From Lunularia cruciata (lineage: Eukaryota; Streptophyta; Marchantiopsida; Lunulariales; Lunulariaceae), in the NCBI GenBank assembly GCA_948567375.1, contig OX419759.1, positions 48,585,493-48,649,492 on the forward strand: a stretch of DNA of 64,000 nt. The letters are read 5' to 3'. The notes beneath the pieces were generated by a model. The model had not been told where the DNA came from. It saw only the letters and a list, made by a program, of their open reading frames with translations, and ran no database searches. Below, in pieces: positions 49,741-60,950 of this stretch. How positions within the stretch are numbered: position 1 is the stretch's first letter; every line of letters starts with the position of its first letter. The translations under genes were made by a program, and so were the position numbers.

Positions 49741-51229
49741 ATTATCTAAAATTAAAAGTCTAAGAGAATATCCAAATCATGAGAATAATCCCCATAAGCA
49801 TACGGTCTTATCTTGATAGAATAACTAAATCAGGGACTCTTCACATAAACTATCCTTGGCCTATAGGAAAATTTTCACTAAAGTGCTTGTGGACCCACAA
49901 GTTCTCAACTCTGTCTTCTAAGCAAAATATCTAAGAAAATATAAAGTCAATACACTAAGATCTAAATAAGTAATACTTGTCCTTTCAAATTTCTCTAAAA
50001 TAATTCTAACTTTTATCTTAGTTATGATTAGTTCTTACTAATCATTGCTAATTTAACCATTTTATTAAAATATATAGAAATAATATCCTTGATCTAATCT
50101 CTATATTAAACTAGATACCTTAATAGAGTAGACATGTACTAATGGGTGTTAGTACAAGCTTAATTGTTTTTAGCAAAGTAAACCATTAATTTCCTAACCA
50201 AGTTACTGAATTCTTAGGAAGCTTCCTTAACTCCCTAAAGTAAAACAAGGTTCTTGAGTACCTTGCTAGCACATAGTTATTAGCTTCATAAGTATCTTCT
50301 AAATATTCCTTAGTTCACTTCCATATTACTTTCTAGAATGATCTTTTAGAACTTTCATGTCATTTACATACCAAAACTCTACCTACTTATTATGGTATAT
50401 TATTGGATTGTTATACTTTACATCACTTGTTATATAGGTTATATAATTATATAGTTATGATATCTAGTAATATTAGTGCAAATGTTTCATCACAAGGCTA
50501 TTCATGCATAGGTTCATGTTACACTTTAGATGTCCTTGAAGTAGCCTTTTATTTATTTTTAATCTATATGTGCATACGTTTGGTTATTTTGGTTGTAATC
50601 TTGGGTTTGTAAAAGCATTAGTACTAAGTTAGTATGAAAATAATATTTATAGATAATCTACACTTTAAAGAAAAGAACTAATCAAGTCAATAGTACTTAT
50701 AACATTTGGATAATCAATTTTAAGTAGAATTTTTAATATTATAAGTATATAGTTATTTTAAATTATTCTAAGATACCTCTAGAGCAGATTTTATTAATAA
50801 AAATCTTGATTATTAGCATAAATTTTTTCAAATATTTTGCTTACAAAAAAATAAATTTCATAAAGGCAAAAGACCAAAATGAGAGAGAATAAGTATGGAG
50901 GATAATAAAGAAGAGATGGACCAAGAATGAACTCTACATGCAAAAGATGGCCTAAGCTATCGTTATCATACTTGTATTATAGACATGCTTCCTAGCTACT
51001 ACATTAACATTTGATTTCCTAGGTGCCTTTATTTCCTAGCCAAGTTACTCAACATAAGATTGTTCCTCAACATCCTACAAAAGTTCATAGGTAATTTCTA
51101 TATGATCTTTTATGAAACTTCATAAGTACTTTGTGGAATATCTCATGGAGGTTTATAATGATTTATGTGCCAAAATTCTACTTAATTATCATAGTAAATT
51201 CTTGTATTGTTATACACTCCCCTTCCACT
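49741..51229. other. AT-rich block with LTR-like fragments
   Basis: Very AT-rich. Two similar stretches, about 50,150-50,420 and about 50,980-51,215, both resemble a decayed family-A-like LTR on the minus strand: CCTAGCCAAGTTACT, TTCATAAGTA, then ATTGTTATAC at the end. The second adjoins the polypurine-like CTCCCCTTCCACTAG at 51,217 that corresponds to the family A tract. No gene was seen. Confidence 0.45.
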
Positions 51230-51840
51230 AGTCAATATCCTCATCACATGCTCCAATCTTGAATTGTAAGATTTTATCTTGAGGATTGTGAAGATGAAAA
51301 AGGGCTCATATGGAGCATTGTGAACAAGTAAACCTTCCAAAGAACCTTTTACTTCATATACCGATGATGACTATGATTTAAGTATATACTTGATTAGGAT
51401 TTGATCAGCTTTACACTCCTTATAATCCTCAATGATGATTGTAGGTGTGGAATTTGAACTTAGTCAAGAGTAGATGATGGGTTTGAAATGAAAGGTTTCA
51501 CTTTGGAATATAGAAGACAATATACAAAATACAAATATTGTGTGTAAGATTAAGTTTTGAAGCAATACAAGAGATAGTTCTAAAGATGGAGAAAAGACTA
51601 ATCCAATTAGATGTGAGTTTAAGGGCTTGAGTATCAAGAGGTAAAGGAATGTTATCAATAAACATCATTACTTTATCACCAACAAAAAATAGAATACAAG
51701 AATGAGTATAGATATATTGTTGTTGATAATTCTAGGCAATAAGTAGAGTAGCCTTGGCTTGTTGCAAGGAAGAAGATATGATGGAGAAAAGGTGTAAGTG
51801 CTAGTAATGTTGGAAGACAAAGGAGTGATCAAGCTATTAA
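51230..51840 (-). pseudogene. Relic chromovirus polyprotein C-terminus
   Basis: The minus-strand reading (about 51,464-51,700) aligns with the post-integrase region of family A: PLDTQ..KL, HVSKLKPF-like, with Ile/Leu substitutions. Flanking sequence corresponds to the chromodomain end and polypurine tract. It is much more diverged than A1, A2 and A4, indicating an older insertion or a sister family. Confidence 0.6.
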
Positions 51841-52369
51841 GGAATTAATAGCTTGATCTATAAGAGAAAGTGTCACGACATCTGCAACACCAAAGCTAGT
51901 TTGCTCAAACATTGGAGTGATAATCTTGACGATTGGAGTTATATTAGTAGTTACTTAGAGACTACTTAGCGGCGGCTAAATTTTGTATTAGGGCTATTGA
52001 TTACACTATAGGAACCACCATCTACTTGCACTGTTAGGGCTAGATATCCAGGTTGAGCAAGGAGTACACCTTTGCAGTGTAGCTCTAGAGAGCTCACTTC
52101 TATGATGTTGAGCCTTTGAGCTCTTGGCTATGGTGGATAGAGGTCAACACACATCACTTGGATTCTCTTAGCTAGAGTGGCTATGGCTTGACTCAAGGCT
52201 CATTGTTTGTGGACCTTTGAGTTGAGGATTTATTTCTCATTCAAGTTGAGTGTGAATTGATTACATTAGAGAAGTGAGAGTGAGTGGGAAATTGAGTGTA
52301 GAAACCAAGTATGTTGGTGGTATCTCCAAGCTTGGTAAGATTGTCATTATTTGCAATCACAATTACTAA

Positions 52370-52790
52370 AATTCTCCTTCACTTGTGTGGATCATGGGCA
52401 AAGCCTTGCTTGAGTTGGTGCAAATTTGACAATAGGGCAAATGGTATGCAGAAGTGCCGCCCAAATTCTTGAGAATTGAGTCAATTTTAAGTCAATGGAT
52501 GTTTACTTTGAGGGGAAGAGATTGAAATTAAAGATCTTGGTGTTACAAATTGGACTAGAAAATCAAAATTGGAGGTTACTCAAAATTCTCCTTCAATTAT
52601 GTGGATCATGTGTGGAAGCTTTGCTTGAGTTGGTACAAATTTGACAATGTGGTAAATAGTGTGTAATAGTGCATCCTAGATTCTTGAGAATTGAGTCAAT
52701 TTCAAGTTAATGAATTTTTAGTTTGAGGGCAAAAGAGTGAAATCAAAGGCCTTGATGTAGCAAATTGGACTTGAAAAGCACAATTAGAGG
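52370..52790. repeat. Two tandem copies of a ~210-bp unit in D
   Basis: AAAATTCTCCTTCA..TGTGTGGATCATG at 52,370 recurs at 52,580. TTGACAAT, ATTCTTGAGAATTGAGTCAATTT and CCTTG/CTTGGTGT..CAAATTGGACT follow in the same order in both. Confidence 0.75.
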
Positions 52791-53350
52791 TAGATTAGCA
52801 AACCTGTCCTCTTGAATTAGGAATATAGAAAACCCCATCTCTCAAATTGGAGAAATTAGACTAAATTTTGATGGATTTAGGAGTTTTCTAGCTTGGCAAA
52901 AGACTTAGAGATTCATCATATTGGAGGTCTGAGTGGGCAAAGGTTGGCCAAGTTTAGAGGTTGAGTTGGTGAGGTTGGCCTAATTTGGCAAAGATTAGCC
53001 AGATTGGTGAAGGTTCAAATTGGAAAGAAGAAAGTCCTTATTTGGCATTTAGAGGTATAATGCTATGGCTTCAAAGGCCTAAAAGGCCGGATGCCAATTG
53101 GTTGGTATGATGCTAGCCATTTTAGTTGAGTTTTTGGTAGTTATTTGGCAAAATCCATTTGGCAACGCTTTAGGATTATGCGCAATAGGGTTTGAATCCT
53201 AGATTCATGGCTCCTAGACTAGTGCACTAGCCAACTTGTCCACTCTTTCTTGTTGTCATAGTGCTTGGTAGCTTGATATATATATCCATGTAACTTGGCT
53301 AGGAAAGGTAATTTGATCACATCCTTGGTGATCTTGGTAGATATACACAT

Positions 53351-53736
53351 TGTAACAATATGGAGTTTAGCAACAAAGTTAGTAGTGCTAACGAAGTAGC
53401 AAATAAAAAAAATTGACCTAGAATATTCTAGAAGTATCTAGGAAGCTTCCCAACTAGCTTAGCTTACACCCTAAGTAGGTAGCTTCTAGCTTAGCTTGCA
53501 CGCCAAGTAAGCAACTTCTAGAAGGAAGCTTCTTGAGAAGCTTTCCGATTAACTTGGCTTGCACTCCAAGAAAGCGGTTGAAGGAAGCTTCTTGAGAAGC
53601 TTCTCAAGAGCCTTGTCTGATCCTTATAAATACAAGAGACAAAGCTCATGCGAGACATTTGGAGTTCACCCACATTCAAGTGTCCCAATTTGATCTTCCA
53701 TTCTCCTATTTCTCTCCTTGGTCTTGGTCTTTTACG
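53351..53736 (+). mobile_element. Solo LTR of family A with intact target duplication
   Basis: 386 bp from TGTAACAATATGG to GGTCTTTTACG (last base A to G). It is flanked by CACAT at 53,346-53,350 and 53,737-53,741, a perfect 5-bp target duplication. It contains a TATAAATACA box at about 53,623 and the GAAGCTTCTTGAGAAGCTT palindromes. It inserted into repeat D and was reduced by LTR-LTR recombination. Confidence 0.92.
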
Positions 53737-54711
53737 CACATCAAATGTCAAATGGTAGCAAAGTCAATGTCACAATATTTGTGGCACCAAGCTAGTTTGT
53801 TGGAATGCTGGAATGATAGTCTTGGTGGTCAGAGTTATATTAGCAGTTGCTCAAAGATTTTTAGCAATTTTACATTAGAGCTATTCATCACAGTGGGATC
53901 CATCATCACTTACACTATTTGCACCATCAGATTTTACGTCAATGACACTATTACAACTAAAGATCTAGGTCAAGCAAGGGATGTACCTTAAAAGTGTAAC
54001 TCCAAAGAGCTCACTTCTATGATGTTGAGCCTTTGAGCTCTTATTATGGTGGACAAAGGCCAGTGAGTGTTACTTAGAGTCTCTTAGTTAGAGTGGATGT
54101 GGCTTGAATGTAATCAAAGCCCATTTTTTTAGACCATTGAGTTGAGAATTTATTTCTAATTTGAGTTGAGTATCATTTGAGTTGAGTATCATTTGTGAAC
54201 TAATTATATCAAAGAAGTGAGAGTTAGGGAGAAATTGAGTACAAAAACCAAATGTATTGGTGGTCTCTCTTGGTAGGGTTGTTAGTATCTACAATTGCAA
54301 TCACTCAAAATTTTCCTTTAGTTGTGTGGACCATGTGCAAAAGCAATGCTTGAGTTGCTATGGATTTGACAATAGGGTAGACAATGTGCAAAAGACTACC
54401 CAAAATTTTGAGAATTGAGTTAATTTGAGACCATGGGTGTTGGATTTGATCCCAAGGAAGTGAAATTAAGGTCAATTTTGTGCAAATTGAGTTCTCAAGG
54501 GATTCTAGAGGAGATTTTTCTATAATATGCAATATATTTACATATAATGGCACTCAATATCAATTTGTATCTCAAGTCCTAAGTCTCTTCCTACTAAGAG
54601 AAGGGACTAATTTTGATTTGGGGTTTGACATGAGAGTTGATTTATGAGAGTGTACTTGGTGTGACCGAATTGTTGTTTTGGGACATGGATGGGCCTCCAA
54701 AGGCCCCAAGC

Positions 54712-54726
54712 TCTACTTTGATACAA
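54712..54726 (-). promoter_or_regulatory. Primer-binding-like site of an unclassified minus-strand LTR element
   Basis: The minus strand reads ...TACTCA followed by TTGTATCAAAGTAGAGC, parallel to the family A junction TTTACA/TTGGTATCAAAGCAGG and similar to the initiator-Met primer site. This would place an LTR at 54,727 onward to the right and its internal region, repeat D, to the left. The other end of that LTR was not identified. Confidence 0.4.
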
Positions 54727-55130
54727 TGAGTACTATTGAGTTGGATGACTTCATCCATTGAGTTGGATGATATCATCAACAAGTGACATCTGGATTTGGT
54801 AGGGAGAACTTATATGTAGTTGTTACTTCTTCTAGAGTACAATAAAATACACCACACCATGTTAGCTTTTGAGGGCAAAGTGGACAAGAGCAAATCTTAT
54901 GGAGTGAGTAGAAGGCCTAATATAGCTAAACCTTTACCTTTGCTTTCAGGCCAATAGCATTTAGTGAGTGGTGGTGTTGCTTGTTGGACTTTTGGAGGAT
55001 CTCACTACAAGAAAGAGTACACTCAAGGCAATAGACATGATACCTTTTGGTGCCAACATAAAGATAATGTGACCATTGTCCCAGATTTGATCGCACTAGT
55101 GACCTATACATAGTAAGTGCATAATGCATA
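54727..55130. other. Repeat-derived spacer before B4 gag
   Basis: Possible LTR of the minus-strand element above, grading into family B leader sequence. The block AAAGATAATGTGACCATTGTCCCA at about 55,057 recurs at 10,838. No gene. Confidence 0.35.
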
Positions 55131-55690
55131 CTCTTGCTTCTAATATAGCCATGGTTACTTGGAGTGAGCAATTGGAGCAGAGATTGGCTAGCATGACCAT
55201 AGCTTAGAGGAGATCAGATTTAGGCACTAAGGCTTCTACCTCTTATGTTAATGATAGAGATGTCTTAGACTTTATGTGTAGAGTAGCATAGTTAGATGTA
55301 CATGTCATAATGACTAGGAGTGCAATACATGCTCTAGAGCCAAAAGGAGCATCAATGGAGTTGGACCCACAAAGAGAAGAGGTTGATAGATAGGTCAAAC
55401 TTCACTAATCATTTACACTCTTTGAGGCATTATAGATAACATCCATGGCTCCTAGATGTCATAGTGAAGGTGTGGTAGGTGGTGATGGAATGTATGATAA
55501 CCTAGGTACTAGTCGCTACTACACAGATTGAGTCTAGCATGATGTTGGAGGCAGCTCAATTGATTATGCGTTTCTATTTGTTTTTAGCCAATAACATGTC
55601 CACAATGGAAGTTGATTCAACTCTAGTGTTTGAGTTGGTTGCCACACTTTTTGAGAGTAGGGATGATGTGGTTCTTACTCCTAGAATAGA
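55131..55690 (+). pseudogene. B4 gag-like region, 5' part
   Basis: Homologous to the B2 gag (12,440-12,790, 13,300-13,530): ..QRLASMTIA, GDRDVLDFM, ELDPQREEV.., then GVVGGDGMYD-type and SSMMLEAAQLIMR-type stretches. Stops and frameshifts are numerous. It is interrupted at 55,690 by chromovirus A4 and continues at 61,357. Confidence 0.6.
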
Positions 55691-56115
55691 TGTAACAATA
55701 TGGAATTTAGCAACATAGTTAGTAAGGCTAACAAAGTAGAGAATAAGCCAAATTAGCCTAGAATATTCTAGAAACATCTAGGAAGCTTCTTGGAAAGTTT
55801 CCTAACTAGTTAACTTGCGCCCCAAGCAAGTAGCTTATAGAAGGAAGCTTCTAGAAGCTTCTAACTAACTTAGCTTGCATGCCAAGTAGATGGCTTCTAG
55901 GAGGAAACTTCTTGAGAAGCTTCCTAGTTAACTTGGCCTGCACTCTAAGAAAGCGGCTCAAGGAAGCTTCTTGAGAAGCTTCTCAAGGGCCTTGTATGCT
56001 ACCTATAAATACCAAAGCCGAAGCTCATGCTAGGCATTTGGAGTTTTCCCACATTCAAGCGTCCCAATGTGAACTTCCATTCTCCTAATTCTCTCATCGG
56101 TTTTGGTCTTTTACA
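55691..56115 (+). repeat. 5' LTR of A4
   Basis: 425 bp, TGTAACAATATGGAATT...GGTCTTTTACA. TATAAATACC at about 56,003 is the likely promoter box. The U3 part carries tandem AGCTTGC.CCAAG.AG units with GAAGCTTCTTGAGAAGCTTC palindromes. Confidence 0.92.
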
Positions 56116-56130
56116 TTGGTATCAAAGCAG
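56116..56130 (+). promoter_or_regulatory. A4 primer-binding site
   Basis: TTGGTATCAAAGCAGG directly after the LTR. One base separates it from the plant initiator-Met tRNA complement TGGTATCAGAGC. Confidence 0.85.
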
Positions 56131-56386
56131 GAATGAGATAGATGGAATTTATAGACCACCAAATCCACTTCCACCAAACCATTGGGATTTCCGTGTCCAA
56201 GTGCTACCCAAGAATCATTTTATGCAATTCATCACCTCACACTTTGGACAAGATTTTCTACATATGATCACCATATCTGAGGAACCCTTGATACTTCCGG
56301 TTGTAACTTATGGAGAACGGTGGACGTGCTGTTTCTATGTGTTAATAAATTAGATAGATTAGGGGTGGAATGATAGAGTAGCAACC

Positions 56387-57260
56387 ATGGCGGCAATACC
56401 CAATGTTATCCTTACTATGCAACAACAAATTGAACACCTTACTCGATTGTTGAATGAACAATATCTTCAACGACAAGAGCATGTAGAGAGAGTACCAATT
56501 CAAGAAGAAAAAGATCAGATCAGATTCCCTAAACCCAAGATATTTGAAGGCAAGAATCTCTTGAGTGCAATGGAGAACTTTGTGTTTGACTATGAATGTT
56601 ATTTTGAAGCTACCAATCTACAAGACAAGCAAAAACAAATTCTCTTGGCTTCTAGTCAATTGGATGGAGTAGCAAAGCTATGGTGGAGATTCCAAGTGGA
56701 GCAAGCTGAACAACAAATTGTTGCACCAATCTTGACATGGGCAGAATTCAAGAGCGCAATAATTAGTTGGTTCAAAACTATAAATGCCACACAAGCTAGA
56801 TGGGATAAGTTAGCAAAGTTGAAACAAATTGGCTTTGTAAGAAGTTACATCACGCAGTTCCAAAACACCATCATGCAAATTCCAAATATATTGGAAGGTG
56901 AAGCTTTGGATCGATTTGTGAGGGGCTTGAAAGCAAGAACCAAATTAGCCATGCAAGAGTAGCTATGCAAGAGCCATGTAAGAGCCACAACACTTGGAGG
57001 AAGTCATGCGGTTGGCCAAACATTTTGATTCCATGGTGGCAATAACTTGGTCTTGACCTTGACCTCCACCTCCATAGAGCCTACCAATACACTACACACA
57101 AGTAGAAGAGCCAACACCAATGGAGATTGATGCCATTCAACGAAGACCACTTGGCATGGCAGATAGAGAGAAACTGAGACAAAATGGTGGTTGTTTTTAT
57201 TGTCACCAATTGGGGCATTGCATTGCTGAATGTCCACTCAAGAATGGACGACCTTGACAA
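56387..57260 (+). pseudogene. A4 gag with CCHC zinc knuckle
   Basis: The first 191 codons are open: an N-terminal Gln-rich helix, FEGKNLLSAMENFVFDYECYF, WWRFQ, LTWAEFKSAI, and ALDRFVRGLKARTK, the pattern of retrotransposon gag proteins. The frame closes at 56,960 but homologous sequence continues through QHLEEVM..AKHFDSMVA to a zinc knuckle, CFYCHQLGHCIAEC (about 57,192-57,234; C-x2-C-x4-H-x4-C). The knuckle binds RNA during packaging. Confidence 0.88.
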
Positions 57261-57399
57261 GTTGCCCAAGTGGAGGTTGTGGAGTAGAATGATCAGGGAA
57301 ATGAGGAATCCTAGTAGGAGATTTTGAGCCTTCTACTAGGAGCTTGATTAATTCCAATGGGGTTGAAGGCTCAACCTATGCAAGTTTGCTTCACTTGCA

Positions 57400-57780
57400 A
57401 GGTATGATATCTAATTGGGGTTGTAGGATTTTGGTTGATTTTGGAAGTTCAAAGAGAATTGCATGTCAATGCAAGTAGCAAAAGTATTGGGTATTCCTAT
57501 CAAGCCAGTGATTGGAAATAATTTGATGATGGCGGATGGTAGAAGGGGTTCTCCATTCCGCACCTCGCATCTTGTTACCTTCAAGATTGGGAAGGAGTAT
57601 TTGGAGTGTATGAGGTTTGTAGTGGCACCTCTACACTATGATATCATTCTGGGTCTACTTTGGCTTGAACGTCATAAGGTTCAATTTGATTGGACCCAAC
57701 AACAAATTCAAGTACAACACCAAGGTAGGAATTTCCGATTAGGTTGTTTAGCACCTATGAGTAAGACACTTAAGAATATT
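57400..57780 (+). pseudogene. A4 aspartyl protease
   Basis: ILVDFGSSKR (about 57,424-57,455) corresponds to the D-[ST]-G-S catalytic loop with Thr/Ser replaced by Phe. After a frameshift the open frame from 57,463 reads MADGRRG..TSHLVTFKIGKEYLE and DIILGLLWLERH, the flap and the ILG.WL motif of gypsy proteases. It would be inactive because of the altered active-site loop and frameshift. Confidence 0.8.
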
Positions 57781-57963
57781 CAGTCCCAAGATGGGAAGTT
57801 TGTCAAGAAGGTAGCCAAAGAGCAAACCTGGAAGGGAGATGAGTCCCAAGATGGGAAGTTTGCCAGGAAGGCAACCATAGAGCAAGCTTGGAAGAGAGAT
57901 GAGTCCCTAGAAGGGAAGTTTGTTAGTAAAGCAACCATAGAGGAGGCTTTAAAGGAAGATAAG
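57781..57963 (+). repeat. Three in-frame 60-bp tandem repeats between protease and RT of A4
   Basis: Units begin near 57,781, 57,841 and 57,901. Each encodes 20 residues of the form SQDGKFxxKxxxEQxWKxDE. They lie in the open frame at the end of the protease. Units 2 and 3 have diverged from unit 1, mainly by substitutions. The linker is highly charged and may be a flexible spacer. Confidence 0.9.
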
Positions 57964-58035
57964 TCTGTATTTGTAGTGTAGATCAAGCCGATTGCACAAG
58001 AACAATTTGAGGAGGGCCAAGAGCCTCATCAAGCA

Positions 58036-58930
58036 ATGGTTGATCGGATAGTTCAAGAGTTTGGGGACGTGTTTCTGGATGATCTGCCAAAGGGAGTACC
58101 CTCCGATCAAGGTATGCCTTTCAAGATCAAGTTATTGCCAAGGAGTACTCCAATGAGTAGAATTATCTATTGGCTCTCACCAAAGGAGTTGGAGGAGTTG
58201 CAAACAACACTTACAAAGCTGTTGGAGAAGGACTTCATACAACATAGTACCTCTCCTTGGGGAGCACCGGTATTATTTGTTCCAACAAAGGATGGAGGAC
58301 TTCATTTTTGTATTGATTACAGTGGGCTCCATAAGCAAACCGTGAAGAATGCATATCCCTTGCCTCAGATCAATGACTTGCTTGATCAACTAAGTGGAGC
58401 ACAATAATTTTCAAAGTTAGATCTTTGTAGCAGCTATTGGCAAATTCCTATTGATAGAGAGGATGTGCAAAAGACTACCTTTCACACAAGGTATGGGCAT
58501 TTCAAATAGAGAGTTCTACCTTTTGGACTCACTAATGCTCCAATAGTCTTCATGGATTAAATGTATTGGGTGTTGGATGGACTATTGGATAAGTCCGTGG
58601 TGGTGTTCTTGGATGATATCTTAGTCTATAGCAAGACAAAGGCAGAACACATGAATCATATGCAAGAAGTCCTAAGACGACTACGATAATGGAAATTTTA
58701 CTGCAAGAAGTCAAAGTGTGCCTTTTGGCAGAAGAAGGTTACCTTCTTGGGTCATAAGATCTCATCAGAGGGGATCAAGATGGAAGAAGAGAAGATCAAG
58801 GCCATTATTGATTGGCCTACCCCAAAGGATGCTACAAAAGTACGAGCATCCAATGGATTGGCCAATTTTTACCGGTGGTTCATCCACTATTATGCTCATG
58901 TTGCTACACCATTGATTGACCTCTTGGGCT
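58036..58930 (+). pseudogene. A4 reverse transcriptase
   Basis: Starts with [17 protein letters not shown] and continues through [13 protein letters not shown] (fingers), [22 protein letters not shown], and SKLDLCSSYWQIPI with the first catalytic Asp. VVFLDDILVYSK (about 58,600-58,630) is the palm with two Asp, and VTFLGHKISSEGI and FYRWFIHYYA (thumb) follow. At least five stops (AQ*FSK, FK*RVL, MD*MYW, RR*WKFY and others) are all one C-to-T or G-to-A change from the sense codons in A2. Confidence 0.9.
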
Positions 58931-59620
58931 AAAGAGCTTGAGCTTCCAATGGACCACCAAGCATGAAAAAGCATTCCAGAAGGTAAAGCATATGGTGTCT
59001 TCAAGACACATTCTTCAACCATATGATCCTCAACTACTTTGTATGGTTGATTTTGATGCTTCTAACTTTGCAATTGGAGCTGTGTTGCAATAAGAATTCC
59101 AAGATGAACTACATCCCATTGCCGTTGTGTCTCACCAACTAAATACAATTGAAAGAAATTACTCTACTTGAGATTGGGAACAACTTGCAATGGTATATGC
59201 CACCAAGGTATGGAGGCATTATCTCTTGGGGAAAGAAGTGATCATGCAAACAGATTACAAGCCATTGTTGCAGACCTTACACTTGGAGCACACAAAGAGT
59301 CAACATCATCAATGGGAAGTGCAACTCCAGTTGTTTGATATCAAACTTGAGTACAAACTAGGTCGGTTCCATGTCATCCCTGATGCTCTATCATGACAAC
59401 CTGATTTGAAATCTCTTCCTATCATCATGGTGGCAATTACGATGGTGTCAATTGACCCCAAGGTCCATAACAAGTTTCAGTCAACTCTACAACAAGATCT
59501 CTTCTTCCAAATGGTACATGATTGTCTAACAACAGGAGACAAGGAATACAACACCCTCTCCTTCAAGGAAGGCCTTCTATTCCATGTGGACCGGATCTAT
59601 GTTCTAGCCAAAGGTGATCT
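58931..59620 (+). pseudogene. A4 RNase H and linker
   Basis: VDFDASNFAIGAVLQ (about 59,047-59,090) has the first catalytic Asp. RNYST*DWEQLAMVYATKVWRHYLLGK (about 59,150-59,235) holds the second acidic region. QTDYKPLL carries the Asp at about 59,255, and GRFHVIPDALS ends the domain near 59,395. Two Arg/Gln codons are stops. It degrades RNA in RNA-DNA hybrids in an intact element. Confidence 0.85.
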
Positions 59621-60480
59621 TTGACTTGTGTGCCTTCAAGAAGCCCATGATTTACCAATAGTTGGTCACATGGGGGTGGACAAGACCTTGGGTACCCTCC
59701 AACACCAATGGTGGTGGCCCAACATGACACAAGATGTTTGGAAGTTTGTCTGATCTTGTGAGAGTTATCAACGCAATAAGGCCAATAACCAGAAGCCGAG
59801 TGGACTCCTTTAGCCACTTCCCATTCCAACTAATGATTGGGAACATGTGAGCTTAGATCTCATCACCTCCTTGCCCAAGACACAACAAGGTCATACAACA
59901 ATTGTGGTGTTTGTGGATAAGCTTAGTGAGCAAATCCATTTGGCCCCCAACGGTTGATATTGTGGATGCTCCAACCTTAGCGCAACTCTACTTTGATAAT
60001 ATATTCAAACATCATGGGATGTCACATGTACTCATCTCCGACCATGATCCTTGCTTCGCCGGAATTTTTTGGCAAGCCTTCTTCCAGATACTTAGTACCA
60101 AGCTTGCTTTGTCCACAACCTATCATCCTCAAATGGATGGACAAACTGAACGTGCAAATGCACCTTGGAAGATATGCTTTGGGCATTCATCAACATTCAC
60201 CATACCAATTGGGATGAATGTCTTGCAGTTGTAGAGTTTGCATACAATAATTCTAAATAAGCAAGCACCGGATTCTCTCCTTTCTTTCTCAACTTTGGCC
60301 AAGATCCGCTTGTCCTAGATTCTCTTCTTGCTCTTCCTCCATCTCAAGTCCCTCATACTCGAACCTTCTTGACCACCATATTCGAATCTCTCCAACAAGC
60401 CAAATCTCACCTCCTTGTTGCTCAGAATTGTCAAAAACAATATGCGGACCACCATCGTCGTGATCTCACCTTTGATGTCG
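59621..60480 (+). pseudogene. A4 integrase
   Basis: The zinc-binding region reads GHMGVDKTLGTLQ..WWWPNM (about 59,665-59,730) with the HHCC pattern partly intact (SCESYQRNK). The core starts LDLITSLPKTQQGHTTIVVFVDK (first Asp, about 59,855). The SDHDP region lies at about 60,040 (second Asp), with STTYHPQMDGQTERAN (third acidic residue) following. Frameshifts occur near 59,950 and 60,165. GKKPKE-like residues are not evident. Confidence 0.85.
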
Positions 60481-60890
60481 ATGATAAAGTTATGCTATCC
60501 TTTAGTAATCTACCCCTCCCACTTGATACCCAAGTTCTTAAACTTGCACCTAATTGAATATGACCTTTTGATGTCACCTAAATTGTCTTTCCTGTTGCTT
60601 ATCAACTTGCTTTGCCTTATCATATGTGCATCTATCCTGTCTTTCATGTTTCCAAGTTGAAACCCTTTGTTCCTAACCACCCCTCTTCTTTTTCCTCTTG
60701 AGTCCAACCCCCTCCTCCTCCTATCCCTATTAATGATCATGAGGAGTACAAAGTTGATCGTATCCTTGCGCATCGCCACATCCAACGAGGATGCCGCCAA
60801 CATACAGAGTACAAGGTCCTTTGGAAAAAGTATCTCCTTCATGATGCCACATGGGAACCCTTTTCTCACCTCCAGAATGCATAGATGGCC
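60481..60890 (+). pseudogene. A4 integrase C-terminus and chromodomain
   Basis: DKVMLSFSNLPLPLDTQ and FHVSKLKPFVPN lead into a Pro-rich linker and a chromodomain-like segment from about 60,745: YKVDRILAHRHIQRG..TEYKVLWKKYLLHDATWEPFSHL. The aromatic and W.K.Y..TWEP pattern matches chromodomains that steer chromovirus integration to methylated-histone chromatin. It is better preserved than the A1 and A2 copies. Confidence 0.88.
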
Positions 60891-60940
60891 ATCTAGGAAT
60901 TTGAAGCTTCAATGGCAACAAAGACATCACCAACTAGCAG

Positions 60941-60950
60941 TGGGGGAATA
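60941..60950 (+). promoter_or_regulatory. A4 polypurine tract
   Basis: TGGGGGAATA immediately before the 3' LTR. The counterpart in A1 is AGGAGAATA. Confidence 0.7.

Larger units (their letters stand above)
51880..54580 (-). repeat. Unclassified repeat D, copy 2 (non-coding)
   Basis: The inverted counterpart of 9,057-10,864, extended. It holds two diverged copies of its own ~600-bp block (about 51,890-52,500 and 53,765-54,480; shared GAGCTCACTTCTATGATGTTGAGCC at about 52,090 and 54,010). Between them are a ~210-bp tandem duplication and a family A solo LTR. No ORF of interest. A minus-strand primer-binding-like site lies just beyond at 54,712. Confidence 0.5.
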
